Part shown: piece by piece, positions 34,366-43,754 of the stretch
Position numbering within the stretch: position 1 is the stretch's first letter
Layout of the letters: the number at the start of each line of letters is the position of its first letter
Source: Croceicoccus ponticola
GTDB taxonomy: Bacteria; Pseudomonadota; Alphaproteobacteria; Sphingomonadales; Sphingomonadaceae
Assembly (NCBI RefSeq): GCF_004004515.1
Contig: NZ_RXOL01000001.1
Coordinates: 806,001 to 870,000, forward strand
Length of the DNA: 64,000 bases
Direction: 5' to 3'
The notes under the pieces: model-generated
The model's input: the letters and a program-made list of their open reading frames with translations, nothing else
What the model was told of the DNA's origin: nothing
Database searches by the model: none
Program-made: the position numbers and the translations under genes

Positions 34366-35643
34366 TCAGGCGCGGCGCCGCACCGGGTCCTCGACCTTGA
34401 TGTCGTAGGCCCGGACGTAATCGGCGAGTCGTTCCATCACCTCACCTTCTTCGATCCCGAATTCACCGAGACTGTAACGGTGCGGTTTGCGTTTCAGCGC
34501 GCTCGACCGGGATATGAAGCGTCCCATACCGGGCATCGCTGGTTCGGCGTCCATGCCCAGAAACCCATAAATCCGGCGCATGACGCCCTGCCAGTCACCG
34601 TCCATATCCTCGAAATGCACGTCGATCATGCGTGACCGGTCGATCCTTTCGCGTGCGCGGCGCATGCGGGCTATCTGCTGTTCGGTCTTGCGCAGCCATT
34701 CGCGGCCAAGTGCGTGGGCATCGGCGTGATCGGAATAGAGGATCGTCTGGTTCCAGGCGAGCGAGGCCGCACTGCCGACCACCGCCTTGGGATCGCGGTG
34801 GGTAAAGATGAACCGCGCGTCGGGAAACGTGTCCAGCACGGCATCGAGATCGAGCATGTATTGCGGCGTCTTCAAGATCCACGGCTTCAGGCTGGATTTC
34901 TGCTGCGACCAGCTGACCAGCTTCAGCAAACGTGCCAACTGGCGATAGGCGGGGCGCGCGTCGGTATTCTCGCACCAACGGCCATAGGACGGGATCGCCC
35001 ACTGCACCTCGTGCTTCATGCCCCAGAAACTGTTGACCAGCAGGCCCAGCTCTTCTTCCGGCTCGCACGGGCCGGTGGGATGGATGTCGAGCGTGCGTGG
35101 GTTGGCCAGCCGCGCCATACGCTGAATCTTGCGTGCCATGGTCACGCGGTCGTCGTTCCGGTCGCCGCGCCGGAAATCCTGTGGCGGGACGGGCGAAATC
35201 GTCTCGAAACTGCGCAAGTGCTGAAACCGGTTATCGGCGGCGAGCAGCCGGTGCATCCGTGTCGTGCCCGAACGCATCGGCCCCACCACTATAACCGGGC
35301 GCGGCAGGGCGCGTTGCAGGATTTCGGGATGATCGGAAAACCAGCGCTGTGCCAGAGCGCGGTCGGTCAGAACTTTTTCAAACTGCATTTCGGCGACGAA
35401 CTCGCCTGCGGGATTAAGCCGAGCTTCGGCCTTCACCGCATCGACCAGCGCGTCATAGGACCGGTGGAACCAGGGATCGCCGAAATCGGACAGTCCCGTT
35501 TTCGCGGCCACCCGGTCCATCAGCGCTTCCCGCTCCAACACGCGGGGACGCATCACGCCGAACGACTGCGCCAAGCGAAAACCGCGGTTGGCCGCACCGA
35601 TGAATGGCGTGCGGCTGGGTGGGCGGACGAAGGCTTCTTCCAA
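34366..35643 (-). CDS. Sulfotransferase family protein
   Basis: A 425-residue PAPS-dependent sulfotransferase-like protein. The 5'-phosphosulfate loop reads GPMRSGTTRMH and the 3'-phosphate-binding stretch reads RFIFTHRDPKAVVGSA. The N-terminal 110 residues are a helical extension of the kind seen in bacterial sulfotransferase_3-type proteins. No signal peptide is seen. It is transcribed toward the transglutaminase gene and divergently from serS. The acceptor (lipid, polysaccharide or small molecule) cannot be read from the sequence, and no PAPS-synthesis genes are near. Confidence 0.85.
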   Translation of the reverse strand: MEEAFVRPPSRTPFIGAANRGFRLAQSFGVMRPRVLEREALMDRVAAKTGLSDFGDPWFHRSYDALVDAVKAEARLNPAGEFVAEMQFEKVLTDRALAQRWFSDHPEILQRALPRPVIVVGPMRSGTTRMHRLLAADNRFQHLRSFETISPVPPQDFRRGDRNDDRVTMARKIQRMARLANPRTLDIHPTGPCEPEEELGLLVNSFWGMKHEVQWAIPSYGRWCENTDARPAYRQLARLLKLVSWSQQKSSLKPWILKTPQYMLDLDAVLDTFPDARFIFTHRDPKAVVGSAASLAWNQTILYSDHADAHALGREWLRKTEQQIARMRRARERIDRSRMIDVHFEDMDGDWQGVMRRIYGFLGMDAEPAMPGMGRFISRSSALKRKPHRYSLGEFGIEEGEVMERLADYVRAYDIKVEDPVRRRA

Positions 35644-35781
35644 GGGCGGTTCCCCGATGCGATGGCGCGCATCCCTGTGGCGGAGGCGGCGATTTAGCTT
35701 CTACCCTTGGAAAAGGTGTGGGTTCCCGGCTGCATCTTCGCTGGACAGGACGGCGGGAGAGCCGCCATAGCGCGAACCGCC

Positions 35782-37059
35782 ATGCACGACATTCGACTGA
35801 TCCGCACCGATCCCGCCGCTTTCGACGTTGCCCTTGCACGCCGCGGGGCCGATCCGGCGGCGTCCGCGATCCTCGCCATCGATGAGCATCGCCGCGCCGT
35901 GCAGACGAGAATGCAGGAAAGCCAGACCCGCCGGAACGAGGCGTCGAAGGCCATCGGCATGGCAATGGGTCAGGGCGACACCGCGACCGCCGAGGCACTG
36001 AAGGCCGAAGTCGCAACGCTGAAGGAAACACTGCCCGCGCTGGAGGCGGAGGAGAAGCGACTTTCGCAAGTGCAAGAAGATACGCTTGCCGCGCTCCCCA
36101 ACCTTCCCGCCGAAGACGTGCCGATGGGCGCAGACGAAAACGACAATGTCGAGGTATCGCGCTGGGGCACGCCGCGTGAATTCGATTTCACCCCGCGCGA
36201 ACACCCCGATTTCGCCCCTGCCCTCGGCCTCGATTTCGAAACGGCGGCGGCGATTTCGGGCGCGCGCTTCGTGTTCATGCGCGGACAGATGGCGCGGCTG
36301 AACCGGGCATTGGGCGCGATGATGCTCGACATGCAGACTGCCGCCGGATTCGTGGAATGCGTGCCGCCGCTGTTGGTGCGTGACGAGGCGCTTTTCGGCA
36401 CCGGACAGCTGCCGAAATTCGCTGAAGACCTGTTCCGGACGACCGATGACAAGTGGCTCATCCCCACCGCCGAAGTCAGCCTGACCAACGCGGTGCGCGA
36501 AGGGATCCTTAGCCCCAATGCCCTGCCGATAAAGATGACCGCGCTCACCCCCTGCTTCCGGTCCGAAGCGGGTGCGGCGGGCAAGGATACCCGCGGGCTG
36601 ATCCGCCAGCATCAATTTGACAAGGTGGAACTGGTCGCCATCACCGAGCCCGACCAGTCGGAGCAGATGCACGAAGACATGTGCACGGCGGCCGAGGCCG
36701 TGCTGCAAGCGCTCGATCTGCCCTATCGCAAGGTGCTGCTGTGCACGGGCGACATGGGCTTTTCCGCGCGCAAGACGTACGATCTCGAAGTGTGGTTGCC
36801 GGGGCAGGACACGTTTCGCGAGATCAGCTCCATCTCCAACTGCGGCGATTTCCAGGCGCGGCGCATGAATGCGCGGTTCAAGCCCGAAGGGTCGAAAAAG
36901 ACCGAATTCGTGCACACTCTCAATGGCTCAGGCCTTGCGGTCGGGCGCACGCTTGTCGCAGTGCTGGAAAATGGACAGCAGGCCGACGGGTCTGTCATCC
37001 TGCCGTCCGCACTGGTACCCTACATGGGCGGGATCGACAGACTGGAGCCTGCTGCCTGA
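35782..37059 (+). CDS. serS: Serine--tRNA ligase
   Basis: A 425-residue class II aminoacyl-tRNA synthetase that charges tRNA-Ser and tRNA-Sec with serine. The N-terminal coiled-coil arm covers about residues 27-105. Motif 2 reads [20 protein letters not shown] and motif 3 reads [17 protein letters not shown]. The start at 35782 (MHDIRLIR) is the standard family start; the open frame extends 25 codons upstream without homology-like sequence. The stop overlaps the surE start as TGATG. Confidence 0.97.
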   Translation: MHDIRLIRTDPAAFDVALARRGADPAASAILAIDEHRRAVQTRMQESQTRRNEASKAIGMAMGQGDTATAEALKAEVATLKETLPALEAEEKRLSQVQEDTLAALPNLPAEDVPMGADENDNVEVSRWGTPREFDFTPREHPDFAPALGLDFETAAAISGARFVFMRGQMARLNRALGAMMLDMQTAAGFVECVPPLLVRDEALFGTGQLPKFAEDLFRTTDDKWLIPTAEVSLTNAVREGILSPNALPIKMTALTPCFRSEAGAAGKDTRGLIRQHQFDKVELVAITEPDQSEQMHEDMCTAAEAVLQALDLPYRKVLLCTGDMGFSARKTYDLEVWLPGQDTFREISSISNCGDFQARRMNARFKPEGSKKTEFVHTLNGSGLAVGRTLVAVLENGQQADGSVILPSALVPYMGGIDRLEPAA

Positions 37060-37832
37060 TGCGTATTCTTTTGACCAACGACGACGGGATCAATGCAAGC
37101 GGGCTCAAGGTGCTGGAAGCGATTGCCCGGCAGCTGTCGGACGACATCTGGATCGTCGCCCCGTCCGAAGAACAGTCGGGCGCAGGCCATTCGCTTACGC
37201 TGACCAGCCCGGTGCGACTGCGGCGGCATGACGAACGGCGCTTTTCGGTCACCGGCACGCCCACCGATTCCGTCACCATGGCGCTGCGCAAGGTTCTGCC
37301 CGGAAAGCCCGACCTGATCCTGTCGGGCGTCAACCGCGGCGCGAACCAGGGCGATGACGTAACTTATTCGGGGACCGTATCGGCCGCGCTCGAAGGCGCG
37401 CTGGCGGGCGTACGCTCCATCGCGCTCAGCCAGATATATTCGCGCGAAGGCGCCGGCAACGACGTGTCGTTCGACGCGGCGGAAAGCTGGGGCGCCAAGG
37501 TGCTGCGCCCGCTGCTCGACATGCAGTTCGCCCCGCGCACGCTGGTGAACGTCAACTTTCCCGCCGTTGCCGCCGACGCAGTAAAGGGCATTCGCGTCGT
37601 CCGTCAGGGTTTTCACGATTACGAACGCGGGACGTTGGTCGAAGGGATGGACCCGCGTGGTTTCCCCTATTTCTGGTTCGGGCTGGAGCCGGTGCTCCAG
37701 ACGCCGGGCCACGAAACCGATCTCGAGATCACGCAGGACGGCTATATCGCGGTCACCCCACTGCAGCTCGACCTGACGCATTACCCATCGCTTGAACTTC
37801 TGGCCGACCGTTACGGTCCGGACGCGGGCTGA
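37059..37832 (+). CDS. surE: 5'/3'-nucleotidase SurE
   Basis: A 257-residue metal-dependent phosphatase acting on nucleoside monophosphates, linked to stationary-phase survival. The family start [10 protein letters not shown] gives metal ligands Asp8 and Asp9. APSEEQSGAGHSLT and the SGVNRGANQGDDVTYSGTVSAA region supply the remaining metal-binding Ser and Asn. It is translationally coupled to serS, as in many alphaproteobacteria. The length is normal. Confidence 0.96.
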   Translation: MRILLTNDDGINASGLKVLEAIARQLSDDIWIVAPSEEQSGAGHSLTLTSPVRLRRHDERRFSVTGTPTDSVTMALRKVLPGKPDLILSGVNRGANQGDDVTYSGTVSAALEGALAGVRSIALSQIYSREGAGNDVSFDAAESWGAKVLRPLLDMQFAPRTLVNVNFPAVAADAVKGIRVVRQGFHDYERGTLVEGMDPRGFPYFWFGLEPVLQTPGHETDLEITQDGYIAVTPLQLDLTHYPSLELLADRYGPDAG

Positions 37833-37836
37833 ACCC

Positions 37837-38892
37837 TTGGCGGACAAGCCCCGGCCCGTCCGGCTGCAACGCCATCAGCCCTTGCGGCGACGGCTCACCT
37901 TGCCGGTCTGGGCCGACGCGTTCCTGCGGCTGTCCGCCGCACTCGGCCTCGTCTTTCTGGTCGTGCTCATTCACTGGAGCGACCGTGAAGGGCTGATCGA
38001 CAATCACGATGGCGTGATAAGTTTTTCCGACGTCGTCTATTTCACGATGATTTCGATCACCACGACAGGGTTTGGCGACATCGCCCCGGTGTCCGACCGC
38101 GCCCGCATGATCGAGGCGGTCATCGTCACTCCGATCCGCTTTGCCGTCATCTTCATCTTCGTGGGCACAGCCTACAATTTCATCATCAAGCGCAGCTGGG
38201 AGAAGTTCCGCATGGCCCGCATCCAGGAACGCCTTACCGATCATGTCGTCGTGCTGGGCTTCGGCGTGTCGGGGGCAGAGGCGGTGGGCGAGCTTATCGC
38301 GCGCGGCACACGTCCCGATTGCATCGTCGTCATGGACACCAACGAAGACCGGCTGACCCTTGCAGCCGACATGGGCTGCAACGTGATCAACGCGGATGCC
38401 ACCCGCGACGAATCGCTGCAGGACGTCCGCATCGGAGAGGCGGCGACGGTGCTGGTATCCGCTGGCCGCGACGACACCTCCATCCTGATGGTGCTGACGG
38501 TTCGCCACCTTGCGCCCAACGTGCCGATCACCGTGGTCGTCCGCGCCCCCGATAACGAGCTGCTGGCGCGGCAAGCGGGCGCGACCAACGTGATAAACCC
38601 GGTGCGCTTTACCGGGCTGCTGCTGGCCGGAAGCGCAAGCGGCATGCACACCGCCGACTATCTCGCCGACCTGGCGTCGATTTCGGGCCGGGTGCAGCTG
38701 ATCGAACGGGAAGCTCGGCCAGACGATGTCGGCCGCCCCTTGCGCGATCTGGGATCGGGCGTGCTGGGCCTGCGGCTTTATCGCGACGGCAATGCCTTTG
38801 GGTATTGGGAGCCAGAGGCCGAAAGCGTTAAGGCCGGCGACACGGTTGTCATTGTCCGTCCGACGCCCGATGTCGGGCCGGGCGTGACCTAA
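37837..38892 (+). CDS. K+ channel-like protein with TrkA-N domain
   Basis: About 351 residues. A membrane segment (LSAALGLVFLVVLIHW) is followed by a pore helix and selectivity filter TTTGFGD, then a second membrane helix. A cytoplasmic RCK/TrkA-N Rossmann domain (VVVLGFGVSGAEAVGEL) and a TrkA-C-like end follow. The filter TGFGD, in place of TVGYGD, occurs in some bacterial K+ channels. There is no good ATG: TTG at 37837 and TTG at 37792 are both in frame, and neither has a clear ribosome binding site, so the start is uncertain. The stop overlaps the aldo/keto reductase gene tail to tail by four bases. Confidence 0.85.
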   Translation: MADKPRPVRLQRHQPLRRRLTLPVWADAFLRLSAALGLVFLVVLIHWSDREGLIDNHDGVISFSDVVYFTMISITTTGFGDIAPVSDRARMIEAVIVTPIRFAVIFIFVGTAYNFIIKRSWEKFRMARIQERLTDHVVVLGFGVSGAEAVGELIARGTRPDCIVVMDTNEDRLTLAADMGCNVINADATRDESLQDVRIGEAATVLVSAGRDDTSILMVLTVRHLAPNVPITVVVRAPDNELLARQAGATNVINPVRFTGLLLAGSASGMHTADYLADLASISGRVQLIEREARPDDVGRPLRDLGSGVLGLRLYRDGNAFGYWEPEAESVKAGDTVVIVRPTPDVGPGVT

Positions 38893-39857
38893 CCCACTGA
38901 CCGGGCAATCGGATCGGACAGCCGCGCGAGGTCTTCGGCGCTCAGTTCCAGCTCCGCCGCCCTGCCGAAACTCTCGACTTGCGAAACGCTGGTAGCACTC
39001 GCAATCGGCGCGGTGACTCCCGGCTGCGCGATCAGCCATGCCAGCGCGACCTCTGCCGGTTTGGCCCCGAGGTTGGCCGAAACATCGTTCAGCACCTCGA
39101 TCAGCCGCGTGCCACCTTCGGTCATATAGCCGCGCAGCCACGGCGCGCGCTGGCTTTGCTCGATATCGGCCATGGTCCGGTACTTGCCACTCAGGAAGCC
39201 TGACGCGAGGCTGAAATAAGTGATCACCCCGATGCCGCGTTCGATGCACAAGTCACGCAGGGGGCCTTCGAAATCGTCACGGTCGCAAAGGTTGTAGCGG
39301 GGTTGGACGACCTGGTATTCCGGAAGACCCGTTGCGGCCGACGCGGCCAATGCCTGTTGCAGCAGATCAGCACCGAAATTCGATGCCCCGATGGCGCGGA
39401 TCTTGCCGGCGGTCAGCAATTTCTCGAACGCGCCAAGCGTTTCGGCATGATCGGTATCGGGATCGGGGATGTGGGCGAAATAAAGATCGACGTAATCGGT
39501 GTTCAACCGCGTCAGCGAACGTTCGATCCCTTCTGTGATCCACCGTTCCGACAGACCTTTTTCGCCCGGCCCGCCCATGTCCAGCCCGACCTTGGTGAAC
39601 AGCTTCACCTTGTCCCGCATGCCCGGCCGCGCCGCGAACCAGCGGCCAAGGATCGTTTCGGACTCGCCGCCTGCCAGTCCATCGGCAAAGCGGGAATAGA
39701 CATCGGCCGTGTCGATCGCATCGAAGCCATGGTCAATGAATGCGTCGAGCACGCGAAAGCTCTGCGCCTCATCCATCGACCAGCCGAAGACATTGCCGCC
39801 GAACACGACCGGCGCGATGTTCATGCCGGTCCGACCAAGCGGCCTCGACGATTTCAT
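38889..39857 (-). CDS. Aldo/keto reductase
   Basis: A 322-residue NADPH-dependent oxidoreductase of the (alpha/beta)8 aldo/keto reductase family. The catalytic tetrad is complete: Asp49 and Tyr54 in AIDTADVYS, Lys89 in LFTKVG and His129 in YFAHIPD. The YajO/tas-like length and the C-terminal LIAQPGVTAPIASATSVSQV stretch agree. The substrate is not predictable. It stands alone on the minus strand and ends inside the last codons of the channel gene. Confidence 0.93.
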   Translation of the reverse strand: MKSSRPLGRTGMNIAPVVFGGNVFGWSMDEAQSFRVLDAFIDHGFDAIDTADVYSRFADGLAGGESETILGRWFAARPGMRDKVKLFTKVGLDMGGPGEKGLSERWITEGIERSLTRLNTDYVDLYFAHIPDPDTDHAETLGAFEKLLTAGKIRAIGASNFGADLLQQALAASAATGLPEYQVVQPRYNLCDRDDFEGPLRDLCIERGIGVITYFSLASGFLSGKYRTMADIEQSQRAPWLRGYMTEGGTRLIEVLNDVSANLGAKPAEVALAWLIAQPGVTAPIASATSVSQVESFGRAAELELSAEDLARLSDPIARSVG

Positions 39858-39975
39858 GGCATATCCTTCCCGAAAGCACGGGCTAACCGTGCGTCGGGAC
39901 GATCATATCGGCGAAGTGGCGGCTTTCATACAGCCCATGCATCCCAATGGACCGCCGGCGGCAACCGGACCGCGC

Positions 39976-40695
39976 TTAATCGGCCGGTTTGAAGGTTCCG
40001 TAGATTTTGGCGACATCTTCGCGGCTATCCCAGCTGCATCGCGCGCCCTGCTCGATGATGAAGGTGTCGCCCTTGCCAAACGTCGCGGTGCGGCCAGCTG
40101 CGTCGGTAAACGTCACTTTTCCTGCCAAAAGATGCATGAGTTCCGTGTGACGGAACAGGATCGGCACGCGGGTATAGGGTGTGGAATCCCAGATGCCGCA
40201 TTTGAACTGCCCATCGTCCAATGACGCGAACTGGTTGTTCGAACGGCATGATGGCTTCTCGCTCAACAGGACTTCGTCGGCAGGCGGATTCGACGGCGCG
40301 AGCGTGGCGCCATTGTCGATGGCGACGATGCCTCCATCGCCTTGGGGTGCATCGGTGTAACGCATCCCGATCAGCGTGACCGGCGCATCGGCGCGCCACG
40401 AAAAGGCGGTGCCACGCGCGATCACGGCGCTCTGTCCTTTCGCCAATGCGATTTCGCGACCTTCGCAACCCAGCACGAGAGCGCCGTCGAGTGCGAGGAT
40501 CATCGTGTCGCCGCCGATCTCCGAATAGCGACCTTCACCAGTCGCGATTGCGGTCGCGAAAATCTCGCAAGGGCCGGCACGCACCGGGAGCGACTGCGCA
40601 TCGGAGCCGAACGGGTCCGATCCCGTGGCCAAGGATTGGCCAGCGGCCATGGCGGCAAGATCGATGAAGGTCGGGCAGTCGGTGATCGTATCCAC
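39976..40695 (-). CDS. Cupin domain protein
   Basis: A 239-residue protein that appears to hold two cupin beta-barrels. The first half has RYSEIGGDTMILALDGALVLGCEGREIALAKGQ, with the cupin spacing but few metal ligands. The second has RHTELMHLLAGKVTFTDAAG and FGKGDTFIIEQGARCSW, as in DUF861-type cupins. No signal peptide is present. It is monocistronic, 118 bases after the aldo/keto reductase start. The function is unknown; the depleted histidine ligands of the first barrel suggest a binding rather than catalytic half. Confidence 0.75.
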   Translation of the reverse strand: MDTITDCPTFIDLAAMAAGQSLATGSDPFGSDAQSLPVRAGPCEIFATAIATGEGRYSEIGGDTMILALDGALVLGCEGREIALAKGQSAVIARGTAFSWRADAPVTLIGMRYTDAPQGDGGIVAIDNGATLAPSNPPADEVLLSEKPSCRSNNQFASLDDGQFKCGIWDSTPYTRVPILFRHTELMHLLAGKVTFTDAAGRTATFGKGDTFIIEQGARCSWDSREDVAKIYGTFKPAD

Positions 40696-40855
40696 GCAAA
40701 GGCTCCTGTCGCGAAAGGGCGAACGACGGCGCGATCAGATTTGAACCGCACCGGCAATGCGCGATCTTTGCCCCGATCGACCGGAACCTGATGCCGCATT
40801 GCGCCTTTTGACGGGGATTTGTCCGATCTGGCCCGCCGGATACAGCAGGGACTAC

Positions 40856-40891
40856 CGCGTGTGGGCTGGCGATCGCTCGGCCCCACACGCG
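40856..40891 (-). terminator. Stem-loop downstream of the DUF1761-like gene
   Basis: CGCGTGTGGG (40856-40865) and CCCACACGCG (40882-40891) form a perfect 10-base stem with a 16-base loop, 20 bases past the stop of the gene at 40911 on the minus strand. No T-run follows, so Rho-independent termination is plausible but not complete; it could also act as a 3' mRNA stabiliser. The rest of the 40696-40910 gap shows nothing else clear. Confidence 0.5.
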
Positions 40892-40910
40892 CGTCCCCCC
40901 ACCACTTCGT

Positions 40911-41312
40911 TCAGCGGCGCAGCAGAAACACCAGTCCCATGGCAAGATATGCGATGAGCCAGAATCCTGCGTCGATGAAGGCAATTGCGCGCGGATTGCG
41001 CTGATGCAGGTAATTGGTCCACAGCGCCGGAATGACGAAGAATATCGCAACGCCCCCGCTCATCATCGGATAGAGCCACCATTTCGAGGGATCGGACAGC
41101 CGCGCATACATGTGGCCCAGCATCGCCGCGCTCACGAATACGAGCGCGAATGTGGCGATCATCGTGGTGAAAGGCCTGCGACGAACCTCGAGCCCGCCCG
41201 GCCCCGCCAATACGGCGAGCGGCCGCAAAAATATCCTGTACCACGCAGCCGCCACGACCATCGCAGCCACCGCTGCGAGGAATACGCCAATCCAGTCCAC
41301 CGGACCCATCAA
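40911..41312 (-). CDS. DUF1761-like membrane protein
   Basis: A 133-residue protein with four hydrophobic helices, at about residues 5-25, 48-70, 80-98 and 110-130. It resembles the small DUF1761 family of inner-membrane proteins of unknown role. The start MMGPVDWIGVFLAAVAAMVVAAAW is consistent with that family. Either of two adjacent ATGs could be used. It is monocistronic between the cupin gene and rimO. Confidence 0.7.
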   Translation of the reverse strand: MMGPVDWIGVFLAAVAAMVVAAAWYRIFLRPLAVLAGPGGLEVRRRPFTTMIATFALVFVSAAMLGHMYARLSDPSKWWLYPMMSGGVAIFFVIPALWTNYLHQRNPRAIAFIDAGFWLIAYLAMGLVFLLRR

Positions 41313-41470
41313 ATTTCCCGTCTGCTCAGAATTCCGCCACCCGACGCGGAAAGGTAACCCCTGTAACGAGCTCTAGACGCTATCGAGCGACATTTTAAGC
41401 CCCCTCTCCGGCACGCGGCAGCATCGAACGGCTGGCGCGCACGGCTCGTCGCGTGTAGGGCGCAGCCACG

Positions 41471-42850
41471 ATGTCTCAAGAAACGCAACCGGCCCAGATC
41501 GCCCCCTCTCCCAAAGTCGGCATGGTCAGCCTCGGCTGTCCCAAGGCGCTTGTCGATTCGGAACGCATCCTCACACGGCTGCGCGCCGACGGCTATTCGA
41601 TGAGCCCGGATTACGCGGGGGCGGACGTCGTCCTGGTCAACACCTGTGGTTTCCTCGATTCCGCGAAGGAAGAAAGCCTGGAGGCGATCGGCGAGGCCAT
41701 CGCTGAAAACGGCCGCGTGATCGTTACCGGCTGCATGGGGAACGAGGCGGAGCTGATCCGTGCGCGTTTTCCCGATGTCCTCGCCGTAACGGGCGCGCAT
41801 CAGTACGAACAGGTTGTCGATGCTGTGCACGAAGCGGCGCCCGCAGCGCGCGGGCCGTTCGTCGATCTGGTGCCGCAACCCGATATCAAGCTGACGCCGC
41901 GCCATTACAGCTATCTGAAGATTTCCGAAGGCTGCAACCATTCCTGCGCGTTCTGCATCATCCCCGATTTGCGCGGCAAGCTCGCCAGCCGGCGGATCGA
42001 CGCCGTGCTGCGCGAGGCGGAAAAGCTGCTGGCCGCAGGGACGAAGGAACTGCTCGTCATCAGCCAGGACACGTCGGCCTATGGCGTCGACGTGCGGCAC
42101 GAAGAACGCATGTGGAAGGGCAACCCCGTCCGCACCCACATGACTGATCTTGCCCGCGAACTGGGCCATATGCGCACGCCCGGTGGCGAGCAGCCGTGGG
42201 TCCGGCTGCACTACGTCTATCCCTATCCGCATGTCGACGCCGTCATCCCCTTGATGGCCGAAGGACTGCTGACGCCCTATCTCGACATCCCGTTCCAGCA
42301 TGCCAGCCCGTCGGTCCTGCGCGCGATGAAGCGCCCGGCGAACGAGGCGAAGGTTCTCGAACGGCTGAAATCGTGGCGCGAAGTGTGCCCCGACATCGCC
42401 GTTCGTTCCAGCTTCGTCGTCGGCTTTCCCGGAGAGACGGAGGACGACTTCAAATACCTGCTCGACTGGCTTGAGGAAGCACAGCTCGACCGGGTGGGGG
42501 CATTCCGCTTCGAACCCGTCGAAGGCGCACAGGCCAATGCCCTGCCCAATCCGGTGCCCGAAGCGGTCAAGGAAGAACGCTACGCCCGTCTGATGGAAGT
42601 GACCGAGCGGATCAGCGCCGCGAAATTGGCTGCCAAGGTCGGTCGCACCGTCCCCGTCATCATCGACGAAGTGGGCGAACCGGACGAGGACGGGGACATC
42701 GGCGCCACCGGCCGGTCGCAGGCCGACGCCCCGGAAATCGACGGCAGCGTGTTCCTGCGCGACGTGCCCGCAACGCTGGCGCAAGGCGACATCGTCATGG
42801 CCACCCTCGAAGAAGCCGACGCGCACGACCTGTTCGGCTTTATCGCGTGA
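41471..42850 (+). CDS. rimO: Ribosomal protein S12 methylthiotransferase
   Basis: A 459-residue radical-SAM enzyme that methylthiolates the conserved aspartate of ribosomal protein S12. The N-terminal MTTase domain holds Cys23, Cys59 and Cys88 for one 4Fe-4S cluster. The radical-SAM motif CNHSCAFC gives Cys155, Cys159 and Cys162. A C-terminal TRAM domain follows. [13 protein letters not shown] is the RimO-type signature, in contrast to the MiaB version. It is followed after 19 bases by a MoaB/CinA-like gene. Confidence 0.96.
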   Translation: MSQETQPAQIAPSPKVGMVSLGCPKALVDSERILTRLRADGYSMSPDYAGADVVLVNTCGFLDSAKEESLEAIGEAIAENGRVIVTGCMGNEAELIRARFPDVLAVTGAHQYEQVVDAVHEAAPAARGPFVDLVPQPDIKLTPRHYSYLKISEGCNHSCAFCIIPDLRGKLASRRIDAVLREAEKLLAAGTKELLVISQDTSAYGVDVRHEERMWKGNPVRTHMTDLARELGHMRTPGGEQPWVRLHYVYPYPHVDAVIPLMAEGLLTPYLDIPFQHASPSVLRAMKRPANEAKVLERLKSWREVCPDIAVRSSFVVGFPGETEDDFKYLLDWLEEAQLDRVGAFRFEPVEGAQANALPNPVPEAVKEERYARLMEVTERISAAKLAAKVGRTVPVIIDEVGEPDEDGDIGATGRSQADAPEIDGSVFLRDVPATLAQGDIVMATLEEADAHDLFGFIA

Positions 42851-42869
42851 ACGGAGCGCGCTAAGGCCG

Positions 42870-43634
42870 ATGGCAATGGACGATTCCCGCATCTGGACCG
42901 CAGCCCTTGTCGTCATCGGTGACGAGATTCTTTCGGGCCGAACGCAAGACAAGAACATCGCGCAGATCGCGAGCTGGCTGGGTGTGCAGAACATCCGCCT
43001 GCGCGAAGTGCGCGTCGTGCCCGACGTAGTGGACGCAATCGTGGAAGCGGTGAACACGCTGCGTGCGCGCAACGATTACCTGTTCACCACCGGCGGCATC
43101 GGCCCCACCCACGACGACATCACCGTCGATGCGGTTGCGGAGGCCCTTGGCGTAGACGTCGTCGTCCATCCCGAAGCGCGCGCCATTCTTGAAAACTATT
43201 ACGCCGACAAGGGCGGAGTGAACGAAGGCCGGTTGCGCATGGCGCGGGTGCCCGACGGTGCGGATCTGATCCCCAATCGCTATTCCGGCGCGCCCGGCAT
43301 CCGTATCGGCAACCTGCACCTGATGGCTGGCGTGCCAGACATTACCGCCGGCATGCTCGACGCGCTGACCGGTTCGCTGGAGGGCGGCGCGCCCCTTTTG
43401 TCCGATACCGTCGGCGCATGGGTGCCCGAAAGCGAGATCGCCGGGCTGCTGATGGAAGTCGAGCGCGCCCACGAAGGATCGCAGATAGGCAGCTATCCGT
43501 TCTTTCGCGAAGGCAGGGTGGGCGCGAATTTCGTCGTCCGGTCGACCAGCCCGGAAACGGTAAAAAGCTGCATCGACAGCCTGTGCGAAGGGCTGGGAGA
43601 AATGGGCTACGACTTCACGCCGGGCGGCATCTGA
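42870..43634 (+). CDS. CinA N-terminal-like / molybdopterin-binding domain protein
   Basis: A 254-residue protein of the MoaB/CinA N-terminal (competence/damage-inducible A) fold. Visible are VVIGDEILSGRTQDKN at the N terminus and TTGGIGPTHDDITVDAVAEALG near residue 80. The C-terminal nicotinamide-nucleotide amidase domain of full CinA is missing, which is the normal form of this sphingomonad-type protein. It may act in pyridine nucleotide repair, but the exact role is uncertain. It is the second gene of a unit with rimO. An ATG two codons in is an alternative start. Confidence 0.85.
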   Translation: MAMDDSRIWTAALVVIGDEILSGRTQDKNIAQIASWLGVQNIRLREVRVVPDVVDAIVEAVNTLRARNDYLFTTGGIGPTHDDITVDAVAEALGVDVVVHPEARAILENYYADKGGVNEGRLRMARVPDGADLIPNRYSGAPGIRIGNLHLMAGVPDITAGMLDALTGSLEGGAPLLSDTVGAWVPESEIAGLLMEVERAHEGSQIGSYPFFREGRVGANFVVRSTSPETVKSCIDSLCEGLGEMGYDFTPGGI

Positions 43635-43754
43635 CAACATCCAACCCGTTAGAAGCTTACCACAAACCGACACCTGTGCGGAGCGGCGTGGTTACCGCTC
43701 GTTAAGCAAGTTACTTTACGGACCGATCCTGACTTTAGAACGAGGGATCAAGGC

